Assembly (NCBI GenBank): GCA_025997655.1
Contig: BNUW01000064.1
Span: forward strand, 1-13,483
Reading direction: 5' to 3'
Length of the DNA stretch: 13,483 nt
From: Spirochaetia bacterium
Lineage (GTDB): Bacteria > Spirochaetota > Spirochaetia > Treponematales > Breznakiellaceae
Shown here: piece by piece, positions 1 through 5,455 of the stretch
Layout: the number at the start of each line of letters is the position of its first letter
Position numbering within the stretch: position 1 is the stretch's first letter
Notes under the pieces: generated by a model
Database searches by the model: none
What the model was told of the DNA's origin: nothing
What the model saw: only the letters and a program-made list of their open reading frames with translations
Made by a program: the position numbers and the translations under genes

Positions 1-14
1 TGGAAGGGCTGTAA
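1..14 (+). CDS. 3' end of an upstream Rpn-family gene (partial)
   Basis: Only the last codons are inside the window, reading Glu-Gly-Leu and a TAA stop at 12-14. The identification comes from the 190-bp direct repeat: this segment is base-for-base the same as the end of the Rpn-like reading frame at 1225-1238, which finishes ...AELEGL. The gene upstream of the window is therefore very probably a paralogue of the one at 604-1238. Whether it is intact cannot be seen. Confidence 0.6.
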
Positions 15-120
15 TTTTTGCCCGTCGGACAGGGCCGCCGGTACCGCCCGCACGTTAAGTACTAGCATAAAACACCCCGGGGGTAATCCCTGCGGGTGAT
101 GCTGCGGGTAGTTTTTTCTT

Positions 121-160
121 AGCCGCCGGAACCCTTCCTGGATTCCGGCGGCTGTTTTTT
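121..160 (+). terminator. Rho-independent terminator after the upstream Rpn paralogue
   Basis: An 11-bp perfect stem (AGCCGCCGGAA at 121-131 with TTCCGGCGGCT at 143-153) closes an 11-nt loop and is followed by G and six T residues. It lies about 107 bp after the Rpn stop codon and just before the next promoter, so it insulates the two units. Confidence 0.85.
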
Positions 161-165
161 CCCCC

Positions 166-194
166 TTGACGTATACCCGGGAATAGCGTACCTT
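166..194 (+). promoter_or_regulatory. Degenerate sigma70-type promoter for the 201 gene
   Basis: A -35 box TTGACG (166-171), 17-bp spacer and weak -10 box TACCTT (189-194). The second repeat copy has the better -10 TATATT at the same distance, so this copy looks weakened. The -10 ends 6 nt before the ATG at 201, so a transcript from here would be essentially leaderless. Confidence 0.5.
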
Positions 195-200
195 TAAGGC

Positions 201-539
201 ATGGGTGAGGCGATTAAGGCTATAAACGTATTCCTCCAGGACTACAGCGGTATCATTACCTCGTTGCTGGTGATCCTGGTATTTATCGGCGGCCTGAGTA
301 AACGATTCAAGAACTGGATATTCCGGGATATACACACCCGCCTGGACAAGATAGAAAAAAACGATCTGAAACATAATGATCTTTTCCATGACTATTCAGG
401 CAAAATGCTGGTACTTATTCTCGATGTTATGTCCGGCGGTGTATCCAAAGAGGATATATCGAACAGACGGGCGGTAATGGCGGAAGAATATAATAGAGAA
501 TTAGAAAAACTACTAAAATCCCAGGGTGATTCAAGGTGA
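201..539 (+). CDS. Small membrane-anchored protein with charged helical tail
   Basis: A 112-residue protein of no family I recognise. Residues about 18-31 form one hydrophobic transmembrane segment (IITSLLVILVFIGG). A basic stop-transfer patch (SKRFKNW) and a charged, helix-prone cytoplasmic part follow (RLDKIEKNDLKHNDL and the lysine/glutamate-rich C-terminus). The ATG at 201 is the first plausible start. AAGG at 196-199 is too close to act as a normal Shine-Dalgarno, while a promoter-like pair ends 6 nt upstream. It occupies the same place after an Rpn gene end, terminator and promoter as the gene at 1451, which has the same plan (N-terminal membrane segment plus helical tail) but no obvious sequence similarity. 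A role tied to the Rpn genes is an inference from this repeated layout. Confidence 0.65.
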   Translation: MGEAIKAINVFLQDYSGIITSLLVILVFIGGLSKRFKNWIFRDIHTRLDKIEKNDLKHNDLFHDYSGKMLVLILDVMSGGVSKEDISNRRAVMAEEYNRELEKLLKSQGDSR

Positions 540-566
540 CTCTTCTTGCAGGCTCATGGCGGCAGG

Positions 567-595
567 TTGTCCAAATAGCCGTAATGAAGTATAGT
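567..595 (+). promoter_or_regulatory. Putative promoter for the rpn pseudogene
   Basis: TTGTCC (567-572), 17-bp spacer, TATAGT (590-595; 5 of 6 consensus). It ends 8 nt before the ATG at 604, so the message would begin within a few bases of the start codon. There is no convincing Shine-Dalgarno. Confidence 0.45.
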
Positions 596-970
596 AAAAG
601 AGCATGAACGAAGATCACATAAATTGGCACGGCGCCTTTTACGATGCAATCCGCCTCGAACTGGAAGACTACCTTGACATACTCACCTTCGAGTTTGAGC
701 ATCAACTGAACACCGAACCCTTAATCATCGACGCGCTCATTCTAAAAAAGAAAAAACAAGTAGTCATAGAAAAGAACATAGCCGCAATATTTAAAACGAC
801 CAATGTGCTGGAATTTAAAAGCCCCGAAGACTATTTATCCATAAGTGATTTCCATATGGCCTAGGGCCCCGGACCTTAGAAAAAATACTACAGGTAAGCA
901 ATGTCTATTTAAATTCGGATCACATAAAAGCCTATTTAGATGTTATACTAAAGGCGAACCGGTATGCTTT

Positions 971-975
971 GGAGG
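971..975 (+). promoter_or_regulatory. Internal Shine-Dalgarno inside the rpn gene
   Basis: GGAGG at 971-975 followed by 8 nt and ATG at 984-986. This is one of the best ribosome binding sites in the window, yet it lies inside the coding frame of the Rpn C-terminal region, where the full-length protein does not need it. Confidence 0.6.
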
Positions 976-983
976 AAATCAGA

Positions 984-1238
984 ATGAACGCAACAAAAGA
1001 GTTTTATGAAGTGCTTGAACGGATGGGGGTAGCCGCAGAGTTTGAAGCGCGGGGTATCGAGAAAGGTATCGAAAAAGGTATCGAAAAAGGTATCGAAAAA
1101 GGTATCGAAAAAGGCCGCGAAGAAGGTATCGAGAAAGGCTTACGGCTTACGGCAACGAATCTTAAAAAAACAGGGATGCCGCTTAACCAAATTGCCGATG
1201 TAACCGGTTTGCCCATGGCCGAACTGGAAGGGCTGTAA
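984..1238 (+). CDS. C-terminal Rpn fragment, RpnS-like small protein with GIEK repeats
   Basis: An open 84-residue frame starting at ATG 984, chosen for its GGAGG site 8 nt upstream; a TTG at 969 would add five residues. Residues 1-23 look helical (ATKEFYEVLERMGVAAEFEA). Seven four-residue units follow, GIEK five times, then GREE and GIEK. The end is a small helical domain resembling a helix-turn-helix (NLKKTGMPLNQIADVTGL). In E. coli Rpn loci a small C-terminal protein (RpnS) is translated from an internal start, inhibits the full-length nuclease and carries a four-residue repeat whose copy number varies between strains. The architecture here matches that model. Because the nuclease half is broken, this piece may persist as a stand-alone antitoxin against intact paralogues, but that is inference. 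Confidence 0.6.
   Translation: MNATKEFYEVLERMGVAAEFEARGIEKGIEKGIEKGIEKGIEKGREEGIEKGLRLTATNLKKTGMPLNQIADVTGLPMAELEGL
1053..1136 (+). repeat. 12-bp tandem repeat (7 units) encoding GIEK
   Basis: Seven consecutive 12-bp in-frame units based on GGTATCGAAAAA; five are perfect at the protein level, the sixth encodes GREE and the seventh GIEK. Such a run can gain or lose units by slippage without shifting the frame. Confidence 0.95.
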
Positions 1239-1414
1239 TTTTTGCCCGTCGGACAGGGCCGCCGGTACCGCCCGCACGTTAAGTACTAGCATAAAACACC
1301 CCGGGGGTAATCCCTGCGGGTGATGCTGCGGGTAGTTTTTTCTTAGCCGCCGGAACCCTTCTTGGATTCCGGCGGCTGTTTTTTCCCCCTTGACGTATAC
1401 CCGGGAATGGCGTA
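1225..1414. repeat. 190-bp direct repeat, copy 2
   Basis: Second copy of the repeat at 1-190 (188 of 190 identical). It covers the last codons of the rpn pseudogene, its 3' region, a terminator and the -35 box of the next gene. Confidence 0.95.
1345..1384 (+). terminator. Rho-independent terminator after the rpn pseudogene
   Basis: Same 11-bp stem as copy 1 (1345-1355 with 1367-1377), followed by G and a run of T. It ends transcription of the rpn unit before the promoter at 1390. Confidence 0.85.
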
Positions 1415-1418
1415 TATT
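1390..1418 (+). promoter_or_regulatory. Strong sigma70-type promoter for the 1451 gene
   Basis: TTGACG (1390-1395), 17-bp spacer, TATATT (1413-1418); five of six consensus positions in each box. It has the same -35 as repeat copy 1 but an intact -10, so it is expected to be stronger than the promoter at 166. Confidence 0.75.
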
Positions 1419-1450
1419 TAGAGGGAAGTCAAATGCATAAGGAGGGAGCA

Positions 1451-1852
1451 ATGACCATCTGGGATTTTCTTCATAACAATATACCGCTGTGGTTTGCGAC
1501 TCCGGCGTTTTTAGCGGCGGCGGTAGGGTTTTGCTGCCGTGGTCTCCTGTTTTTCAAGTTTGGATTCGGGAACATCCCCGATATTCCCCTGGATGTGGCG
1601 ACTAAGGCCGATCTTCAGGGCATGGCCACCAAGAAAGATATTCAGAATATGGCGACTAAGGCTGATCTTCAGGGTATGGCGACTAAGGACGATCTTCAGG
1701 GTATGGCGACTAAGGACGATATAGTTCGGATTGAAACCAACCATTTTGCCCACTTGAATAAGTTCCTTGACTTATTATGCGGCATATTACAGGAAAAGAA
1801 TATCTTAACCTCCACAGAAAGCGTCCTGTTAAAACAGACCTTGAAGGATTAG
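1451..1852 (+). CDS. Small membrane-anchored protein with MATKxDL coiled-coil repeats
   Basis: A 133-residue protein. The ATG at 1451 is chosen because AAGGAGGG at 1439-1446 sits just upstream; an in-frame ATG at 1433 would add six residues but place that site inside the gene. Residues about 11-38 are hydrophobic (transmembrane segment and short re-entrant stretch). Residues 49-93 are five nine-residue repeats of the form (M/V)ATKxD(L/I)QG, typical of long helical coiled-coil spacers in bacterial surface, phage-tail and DUF1640-like proteins. The last 40 residues form a further helix with leucines at regular spacing. It has its own promoter and is the second small membrane protein to follow an Rpn gene end in this window. 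I do not recognise a function. A link with the Rpn system is inferred from position only. Confidence 0.7.
   Translation: MTIWDFLHNNIPLWFATPAFLAAAVGFCCRGLLFFKFGFGNIPDIPLDVATKADLQGMATKKDIQNMATKADLQGMATKDDLQGMATKDDIVRIETNHFAHLNKFLDLLCGILQEKNILTSTESVLLKQTLKD
1595..1729 (+). repeat. 27-bp tandem repeat (5 units) encoding MATKxDLQG
   Basis: Five consecutive in-frame 27-bp units at 1595, 1622, 1649, 1676 and 1703. Units 3 and 4 are nearly identical at the DNA level; units 1, 2 and 5 have diverged. This is a frame-preserving minisatellite likely to vary in copy number between strains. Confidence 0.9.
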
Positions 1853-1954
1853 CAGACGTTTGTATGATGTCAATATAAATTTGCAAAAATCAACGAAATA
1901 TTTGGGGAAAATCGGCCTATTTTTCTATATTTTTACAAAAAGTTTAGCCCCAAT

Positions 1955-1995
1955 TTCGCCTAACATACGCTATGTGCAATGCCGCAAATTTTTTG
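1955..1995 (+). repeat. Left flank copy (shortened) of the structured element
   Basis: The 19 bases TTCGCCTAACATACGCTAT at 1955-1973 are identical to 2727-2745. Soon after comes GCAAATTTTTT, resembling the GCGAAATTTTTT tail of the full element at 2808-2819. This looks like the same element with its central hairpins deleted. It lies on the promoter side of the toxin-antitoxin module; the complete copy lies on the other side. Confidence 0.6.
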
Positions 1996-2015
1996 AAAAA
2001 CACGATCCAAAAGTA

Positions 2016-2044
2016 TTGACAAGTATCAACATTATGTATACAAT
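2016..2044 (+). promoter_or_regulatory. Promoter of the AbrB-like/Doc module
   Basis: TTGACA (2016-2021, perfect -35), 17-bp spacer, TACAAT (2039-2044, five of six -10 positions). The transcription start would fall near 2051, at the left edge of the palindrome at 2050-2082. Confidence 0.8.
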
Positions 2045-2049
2045 GAATA

Positions 2050-2082
2050 ATAGGTTATAATGTATAATAAATTATAACCTAT
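2050..2082. promoter_or_regulatory. 12-bp inverted-repeat operator of the toxin-antitoxin module
   Basis: ATAGGTTATAAT at 2050-2061 is the exact reverse complement of 2071-2082, with a 9-bp spacer. It begins at the expected transcription start and ends just before the ribosome binding site AAGGAG (2083-2088). The likely ligand is the antitoxin, alone or with toxin, giving autorepression as known for AbrB/MazE/Phd-type modules; the ligand is inferred. The palindrome would also fold in the mRNA leader. Confidence 0.75.
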
Positions 2083-2095
2083 AAGGAGTAAACAA

Positions 2096-2323
2096 ATGGT
2101 CAAAAAATTAATTCAACACGGCAATAGCGTTGCTCTTGTTATTGATAAACCAATTCTGGAAATGTTAAACATCACCAATGAAACATCGTTTGAATTGACT
2201 ACGGATGGGAAAAATATAATATTATCCCCTCAAATGGAATATACCCAGGAAAATAATATCCTCATTTCGTTGGAGAAAATAAATAAACGATATTCAAATG
2301 TTTTAAGAAAACTTGGTGAATAA
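2096..2323 (+). CDS. AbrB/MazE-like antitoxin
   Basis: A 75-residue protein. Residues 1-46 have the pattern of the swapped-hairpin SpoVT-AbrB DNA-binding fold: a short strand (KKLIQHGNSVALVI), a PILEMLNI segment, then strands SFELTTDGKNIIL ending at P45. Residues 47-75 form a charged tail that would wrap the toxin. The start has AAGGAG 7 nt upstream. The stop codon directly abuts the ATG of the Doc gene (no gap), as usual for coupled toxin-antitoxin pairs. Expected roles are to neutralise the Doc toxin and, through the palindrome at 2050-2082, repress its own promoter. Pairing of an AbrB-type (not Phd-type) antitoxin with Doc is known in many bacteria. The gene is strikingly AT-rich compared with pepF downstream, suggesting acquisition. 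Confidence 0.85.
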   Translation: MVKKLIQHGNSVALVIDKPILEMLNITNETSFELTTDGKNIILSPQMEYTQENNILISLEKINKRYSNVLRKLGE

Positions 2324-2710
2324 ATGATCAAATTTCTGACCTTATCTGAAATATTAATAATATTAGAGGACCAAATTCGGAATTATGGTGGGGTATATGG
2401 TGTACGGGATTTGAATTTATTAAGCTCCGCTATATATGTTCCACAATCAGGTTTTAATGGACAATATTTACATAACACAATACCGGCAATGGCTGCCGCT
2501 TATGCGTATCATATTTGTCAAAATCATCCATTTATTGATGGAAATAAACGTGTAGCACTTGCGAGTTCATTAGTATTTCTTGATATTAATGATTATAAAT
2601 TTAGTTGTTCGGATGAAATATTATATAATGAAATAATGGATGTAGCAAAAAGTGAAATAAAAAAAGAAGAATTAATAAAATTTTATGAAAAACATTCAAG
2701 AAAAAAATAG
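2324..2710 (+). CDS. doc: Doc/Fic-family toxin (death on curing)
   Basis: A 128-residue single-domain Fic protein. The catalytic motif H-P-F-I-D-G-N-K-R lies at residues 68-76 and matches the Doc form HxFx(D/N)(A/G)NKR. Length and all-helical pattern also fit Doc. Phage P1 Doc uses this motif to phosphorylate elongation factor Tu and stop translation; classical Fic enzymes AMPylate instead. The lysine in place of the second glycine (GNK rather than GNG) favours the Doc-type kinase activity. The start directly follows the antitoxin stop, so translation is probably coupled. The gene is about as AT-rich as its antitoxin (roughly 30% G+C by eye) and followed by the structured element at 2727. All motif residues are present, so the toxin looks functional. 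Confidence 0.92.
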   Translation: MIKFLTLSEILIILEDQIRNYGGVYGVRDLNLLSSAIYVPQSGFNGQYLHNTIPAMAAAYAYHICQNHPFIDGNKRVALASSLVFLDINDYKFSCSDEILYNEIMDVAKSEIKKEELIKFYEKHSRKK

Positions 2711-2726
2711 TGTAAAAGTGCGGCAC

Positions 2727-2820
2727 TTCGCCTAACATACGCTATACGCGCAGACCAAAGGTCTGACGCCGCAGTAGCGGCTTGGCCGTATAGCTTTCAC
2801 GTCTAGGCGAAATTTTTTTT
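2727..2820 (+). repeat. Structured palindromic element after doc (terminator or attC-like)
   Basis: Outer stem TTCGCCTA (2727-2734) with TAGGCGAA (2804-2811). Inner stem GCTATACG (2741-2748) with CGTATAGC (2787-2794), offset by unequal unpaired stretches. Inside are two small hairpins, CAGACC/GGTCTG (2751-2765) and GCCGC/GCGGC (2768-2781). Eight or more T residues follow, so as RNA it could end doc transcription. As DNA it resembles an integron attC fold: the left end GCCTAAC fits the RYYYAAC box, but the right end GTCTAGGC does not give the required GTTRRRY. The first 19 bases recur at 1955. Confidence 0.65.
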
Positions 2821-2847
2821 GGTTGATCTTCTTATTTTGGAACTGGC

Positions 2848-4674
2848 TCAACTATTATTCAGCAGCCCTTCCAACTCTTCCACTATCCGTCCAAAGGCCC
2901 GGCAGGCATCCTCCACCGGCGCAGGGGTGGACATATCAACCCCTGCCACCTTGAGGGACTCAATGGGGAACCGGGACCCGCCGGACTTGAGGAAGGCGAA
3001 GTAGTCATCCCGTTCCCGTGCCCCCCCGGCAAGGACCCGGTCCGCCAGGGCCAGGGCGGCGGAGATTCCTGTGGCGTATTTGTACACATAGAAAGCCCGG
3101 TAGAAGTGGGGGATGCGGAGGCCCTCAAGGTCGCTTTCATCCTCAAAGACCATGGCGGGGCCGAAGTATTTGCAGAGGAGTGCGCGGTATTCCGTGCGGA
3201 GGAGCTCCGCCGTCAGGGGCGCGCCGCTTTCTTCAAGTTCGTGGGTGCGCTTTTCGAATTCGGCAAACATAGTTTGGCGGTAGAGGGTGGAGAGGATGTC
3301 GTCCGCCCGCTTGTTGACCAGGTAAAGTTTGAGTTCCTTTGTATCGGCGTGGGTCCGTAAATGGCGGAAGAGGAGTTCTTCATTGAAGGTGCTGGCCACC
3401 TCGGCCTCAAAGATGGTGTAGCCGTAGTGCATGAAGGGGTTGGACTTGGCGGAATACCAGGAGTGCATGGAGTGGCCGCCTTCGTGGGCCATGGTGAACA
3501 CGTCACGGATGGAATCTTCCTTGTAGTTCATCAGGATGTAGGGCTCCCCGGTGTATCCCCCGGCGGAAAATGCGCCGGACCGTTTCCCCTTGTTTTCGTA
3601 GCGATCCGCCCAGCGGGAACGGAGTCCCGAGCGGAGGGTGTTGACGTACTCATCTCCCAGGGGCGCCAGGGCGGCGGCGATGAGGTCCACGGCCTCATTC
3701 CAAGTGGTTTGTTTGACCGCCTTTGCGGTGAGGGGGACGTAGACATCGTAGTGCCGCAGTTCTTCTAATTTGAGAGCCCGTTTTCGTAAAGAGTAGTAAC
3801 GGTGCAGAGGCGCGAGGTTGGCGTTTACGGTGGACACCAGGTTGTCATAGACCGTCTGGGGAACATTGTCCGGGAAAAGGGCCTCCGCCAGAGCGGAAGG
3901 GTAGCCGCGGACCCGGGCGTGGATCACATCGTTCTTTACCGCTCCCGAGTAGAGGGCGGCCAGGGTGGTCTTGTGGTTTTCAAAGCGCCGGTAGAATTGC
4001 TGATAGGCCCGGCGGCGGAGGGAGCGGTCCGGGTGTTCCATAAAGACGGACCAGGTGGATTGGGAGAGGGGCCGCTTGCCATCCGGGGTATCCAATTCGC
4101 CAAAGTCAAAGTCCACGTTGGTGAGCACCGAAAAGGCTTCGGAGGCAAGCTCCTCCCCCTCGGCGTGGAGGGCGATGATCCGCTCTTCTTTGTCGCTTAA
4201 GATGTAGGGTTTGTAGCGTAATAGCTTTGATAGATATATGCGGTATTCCGCCAGCCGGGGATGTTCAAGGAAGGCCGACATGACCGCCCCGGGGATGGCC
4301 TGGATTTCCGGCGCGTCCCAGGAAGCGGCGGCGTGGGCGGCGGCGGCGGCCATGGCAAACCTGCCGTTCATGGTACGGGCGGCATCGTCCCCCTCATCCT
4401 CGGTCTGCCGCAGGCTGCTGTAACTGCCCAGCCGTTCCTCCAGCAGCCCAAAGGACGAAACAAAGTCCAGGTAGTCCGCCAGGCTTTCCGCAGATTTGCC
4501 CAGGGTGCCCCGGAAGCCGCTTATTTTCTCCGCCAGGGTTTCGTAGTGCGCAAGGTCCCTGCCCCAGGCTTCGTCATCGGGGTAGAGGGCGGAAAGGTCC
4601 CAGGTATCTTCGATAGGGACTTCAGAACGGGTGGGGATGCGGTTGGACCGGAGGTCCGCTGTATCGTTGGGCAT
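2848..4674 (-). CDS. pepF: Oligoendopeptidase F (M3 family zinc metallopeptidase)
   Basis: A 608-residue cytosolic peptidase of the M3B family that cleaves short peptides released by protein turnover or imported by oligopeptide transporters. The zinc site is complete: H397-E398-G-G-H401 with the third ligand E425 in the FEAEVASTFNE segment typical of PepF. The C-terminal region has the family's HFYRAFYVYKYATG signature. Length matches the roughly 600 residues usual for PepF. The ATG at 4674 has a clear AAGGAG (4680-4685) five bases upstream. It stands alone on the minus strand, downstream of the PIN-toxin gene with a 33-bp gap, so some readthrough from the toxin-antitoxin promoter is possible. 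No convincing terminator is seen after its stop; the T run near 2812 faces the other way. The GC-rich codon use fits the housekeeping genes. Confidence 0.95.
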   Translation of the reverse strand: MPNDTADLRSNRIPTRSEVPIEDTWDLSALYPDDEAWGRDLAHYETLAEKISGFRGTLGKSAESLADYLDFVSSFGLLEERLGSYSSLRQTEDEGDDAARTMNGRFAMAAAAAHAAASWDAPEIQAIPGAVMSAFLEHPRLAEYRIYLSKLLRYKPYILSDKEERIIALHAEGEELASEAFSVLTNVDFDFGELDTPDGKRPLSQSTWSVFMEHPDRSLRRRAYQQFYRRFENHKTTLAALYSGAVKNDVIHARVRGYPSALAEALFPDNVPQTVYDNLVSTVNANLAPLHRYYSLRKRALKLEELRHYDVYVPLTAKAVKQTTWNEAVDLIAAALAPLGDEYVNTLRSGLRSRWADRYENKGKRSGAFSAGGYTGEPYILMNYKEDSIRDVFTMAHEGGHSMHSWYSAKSNPFMHYGYTIFEAEVASTFNEELLFRHLRTHADTKELKLYLVNKRADDILSTLYRQTMFAEFEKRTHELEESGAPLTAELLRTEYRALLCKYFGPAMVFEDESDLEGLRIPHFYRAFYVYKYATGISAALALADRVLAGGARERDDYFAFLKSGGSRFPIESLKVAGVDMSTPAPVEDACRAFGRIVEELEGLLNNS

Positions 4675-4707
4675 GGTAACTCCTTAGCAGAATAGTGTGC
4701 CAAACTT

Positions 4708-5127
4708 TTAACTTCTATACAATCGTACAAATTCATCCGGGGTGTACACGGGCAGCTTTGACGTTTTGTAATCCCCGGTATTCCGGGTGATGATACTATC
4801 GCAGCCGTTCCGTACTGCGGCGCCGTACTGCAGGGCATCTTCGAAATCACTAAAACCGGATTGCAGGGATTCGACTACGATTTGGTGATCCATAGGAATA
4901 ACCGTAAGATAGGTAAGAATGCGGGATAAAAAGAACCGGGCCTTTGCATCGTCCGCCGCTTTTCTTAAAAAATAGTGAACATTGGCAATACAAATTGGGG
5001 TGACAAATCCAAGGACTCTGATAGTTTCGGCCAGGGCTAAAACCAAACGGCTGTTTTCAAGGAAAGGACTTCTGGCAAGGGCAATGTCCAAAATCACATC
5101 CGAATCAATAAGGGCTTTTTTGATCAT
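4708..5127 (-). CDS. PIN-domain ribonuclease toxin (VapC-like)
   Basis: A 139-residue PIN-domain protein. The acidic metal-binding residues are in the expected places: D8 and D10 near the N-terminus (ALIDSDVILD), then D94, E96 and D97 (GFSDFEDALQYGAA), and the ITRNTGDY segment (N116, D119) late in the fold. PIN toxins are Mg-dependent endoribonucleases, often cutting tRNA or rRNA. The start overlaps the stop of the upstream antitoxin by 4 bp (ATGA, 5124-5127), so translation is coupled. The gene ends in FVRLYRS. The DNA for that ending, slightly diverged, is found again at 5456-5484, upstream of the module's promoter. No catalytic residue is missing, so activity is plausible. The exact RNA target cannot be read from the sequence. 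Confidence 0.9.
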   Translation of the reverse strand: MIKKALIDSDVILDIALARSPFLENSRLVLALAETIRVLGFVTPICIANVHYFLRKAADDAKARFFLSRILTYLTVIPMDHQIVVESLQSGFSDFEDALQYGAAVRNGCDSIITRNTGDYKTSKLPVYTPDEFVRLYRS

Positions 5128-5402
5128 ATTGATTTTTTTGTAAACCGTTCCATCTTTGCTTCATTAATTACTTCTTTGTAATCCCTGCCATCGTCATGGA
5201 ACATTCCCATAAGGCTGTCTGTTATAGGGGCGTGGAGGACTTCCGGTTCCGCCTCATGTACCGCTGATCCTGCGCTGCCCGATATGGTATCCAGATAGGT
5301 TTCCACAATGCCGGAGACGCTGCTGTTTTTCTTCCGGGCATATTCCTTGGCCCGCTCAATAACCGTATTGTCCATGGTCAGGGTAAGTTTGGTAGTCATC
5401 AT
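5124..5402 (-). CDS. DUF6364-like antitoxin paired with the PIN toxin
   Basis: A protein of 92 residues (91 if the second ATG is used). Residues 1-40 read TTKLTLTMDNTVIERAKEYA and onward, the ribbon-helix-helix-like pattern of DUF6364 antitoxins: a short beta strand, then a helix rich in Lys/Glu. The C-terminal half (EVLHAPITDSLMGMFHDD...) is acidic and probably masks the toxin. Two consecutive ATG codons start the gene (5402 and 5399); GTGAGG lies 2 nt before the first and 5 nt before the second, so 5399 is the likelier start. The gene is first in a two-gene operon with a strong promoter and two ACACGTGT palindromes. It probably binds these to repress its own promoter. Confidence 0.85.
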   Translation of the reverse strand: MMTTKLTLTMDNTVIERAKEYARKKNSSVSGIVETYLDTISGSAGSAVHEAEPEVLHAPITDSLMGMFHDDGRDYKEVINEAKMERFTKKSI

Positions 5403-5408
5403 TGCCTC

Positions 5409-5439
5409 ACACGTGTAAGCATAGGGTTATAACACGTGT
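5409..5439. promoter_or_regulatory. Twin ACACGTGT palindromes, likely antitoxin operator
   Basis: Two identical 8-bp palindromes at 5409-5416 and 5432-5439, 23 bp apart (about two helical turns). The second lies in the spacer of the promoter and the first just past its -10 box, so bound protein on both would block RNA polymerase. The DUF6364-like antitoxin is the natural candidate ligand (inference). Confidence 0.75.
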
Positions 5440-5446
5440 TTGTCAA
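5418..5446 (-). promoter_or_regulatory. Promoter of the DUF6364/PIN module
   Basis: On the minus strand, TTGACA (5446-5441, perfect), 17-bp spacer, TATGCT (5423-5418, four of six). It points toward the antitoxin start about 16 nt downstream of the -10 box. Confidence 0.8.
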
Positions 5447-5455
5447 GTAGACATT

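Larger units (their letters stand above)
1..190. repeat. 190-bp direct repeat, copy 1
   Basis: Positions 1-190 match 1225-1414 with two substitutions (138 C/T and 185 A/G) and no gaps; the copies lie 1224 bp apart. Each copy holds the final codons of an Rpn gene, a GC-rich 3' untranslated stretch, a terminator hairpin and a -35 box. Similarity stops at the -10 box. Copy 1 may extend left beyond the window. Confidence 0.95.
604..1238 (+). pseudogene. Rpn-family (PD-(D/E)XK) nuclease gene, internally deleted and frameshifted
   Basis: The first 86 codons (604-864) match the start of Rpn/PD-(D/E)XK putative transposase-nuclease proteins common in Treponema. Visible catalytic residues are D43 (in IIDALILKKK) and E70-x-K72 (in VLEFKSPEDY). 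The frame stops at TAG 862-864 just after FHMA, where family members continue through the rest of the core. Coding resumes in a different frame from about 873 (TLEKILQVSNVYLNSDHIKA...) and runs without a break into the tetrapeptide-repeat C-terminus, ending at TAA 1236-1238. A full-length relative is about 300 residues, so roughly 100 codons are missing at 864-873. The nuclease is almost certainly inactive. The 3' end is nearly identical to the paralogue ending at position 14, so the genes were recently duplicated or converted. Rpn proteins promote recA-independent recombination and have been linked to phage defence. Confidence 0.8.

Noticed and set aside
1860..2060. 66-codon open frame before the antitoxin
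   Set aside because: Overlaps the repeat, the promoter and the operator of the toxin-antitoxin module and has no ribosome site.
2727..2820. A functional integron attC site
   Set aside because: The right arm lacks the invariant GTT of the GTTRRRY box and no integrase is in the window; kept only as attC-like, with a terminator as the alternative.
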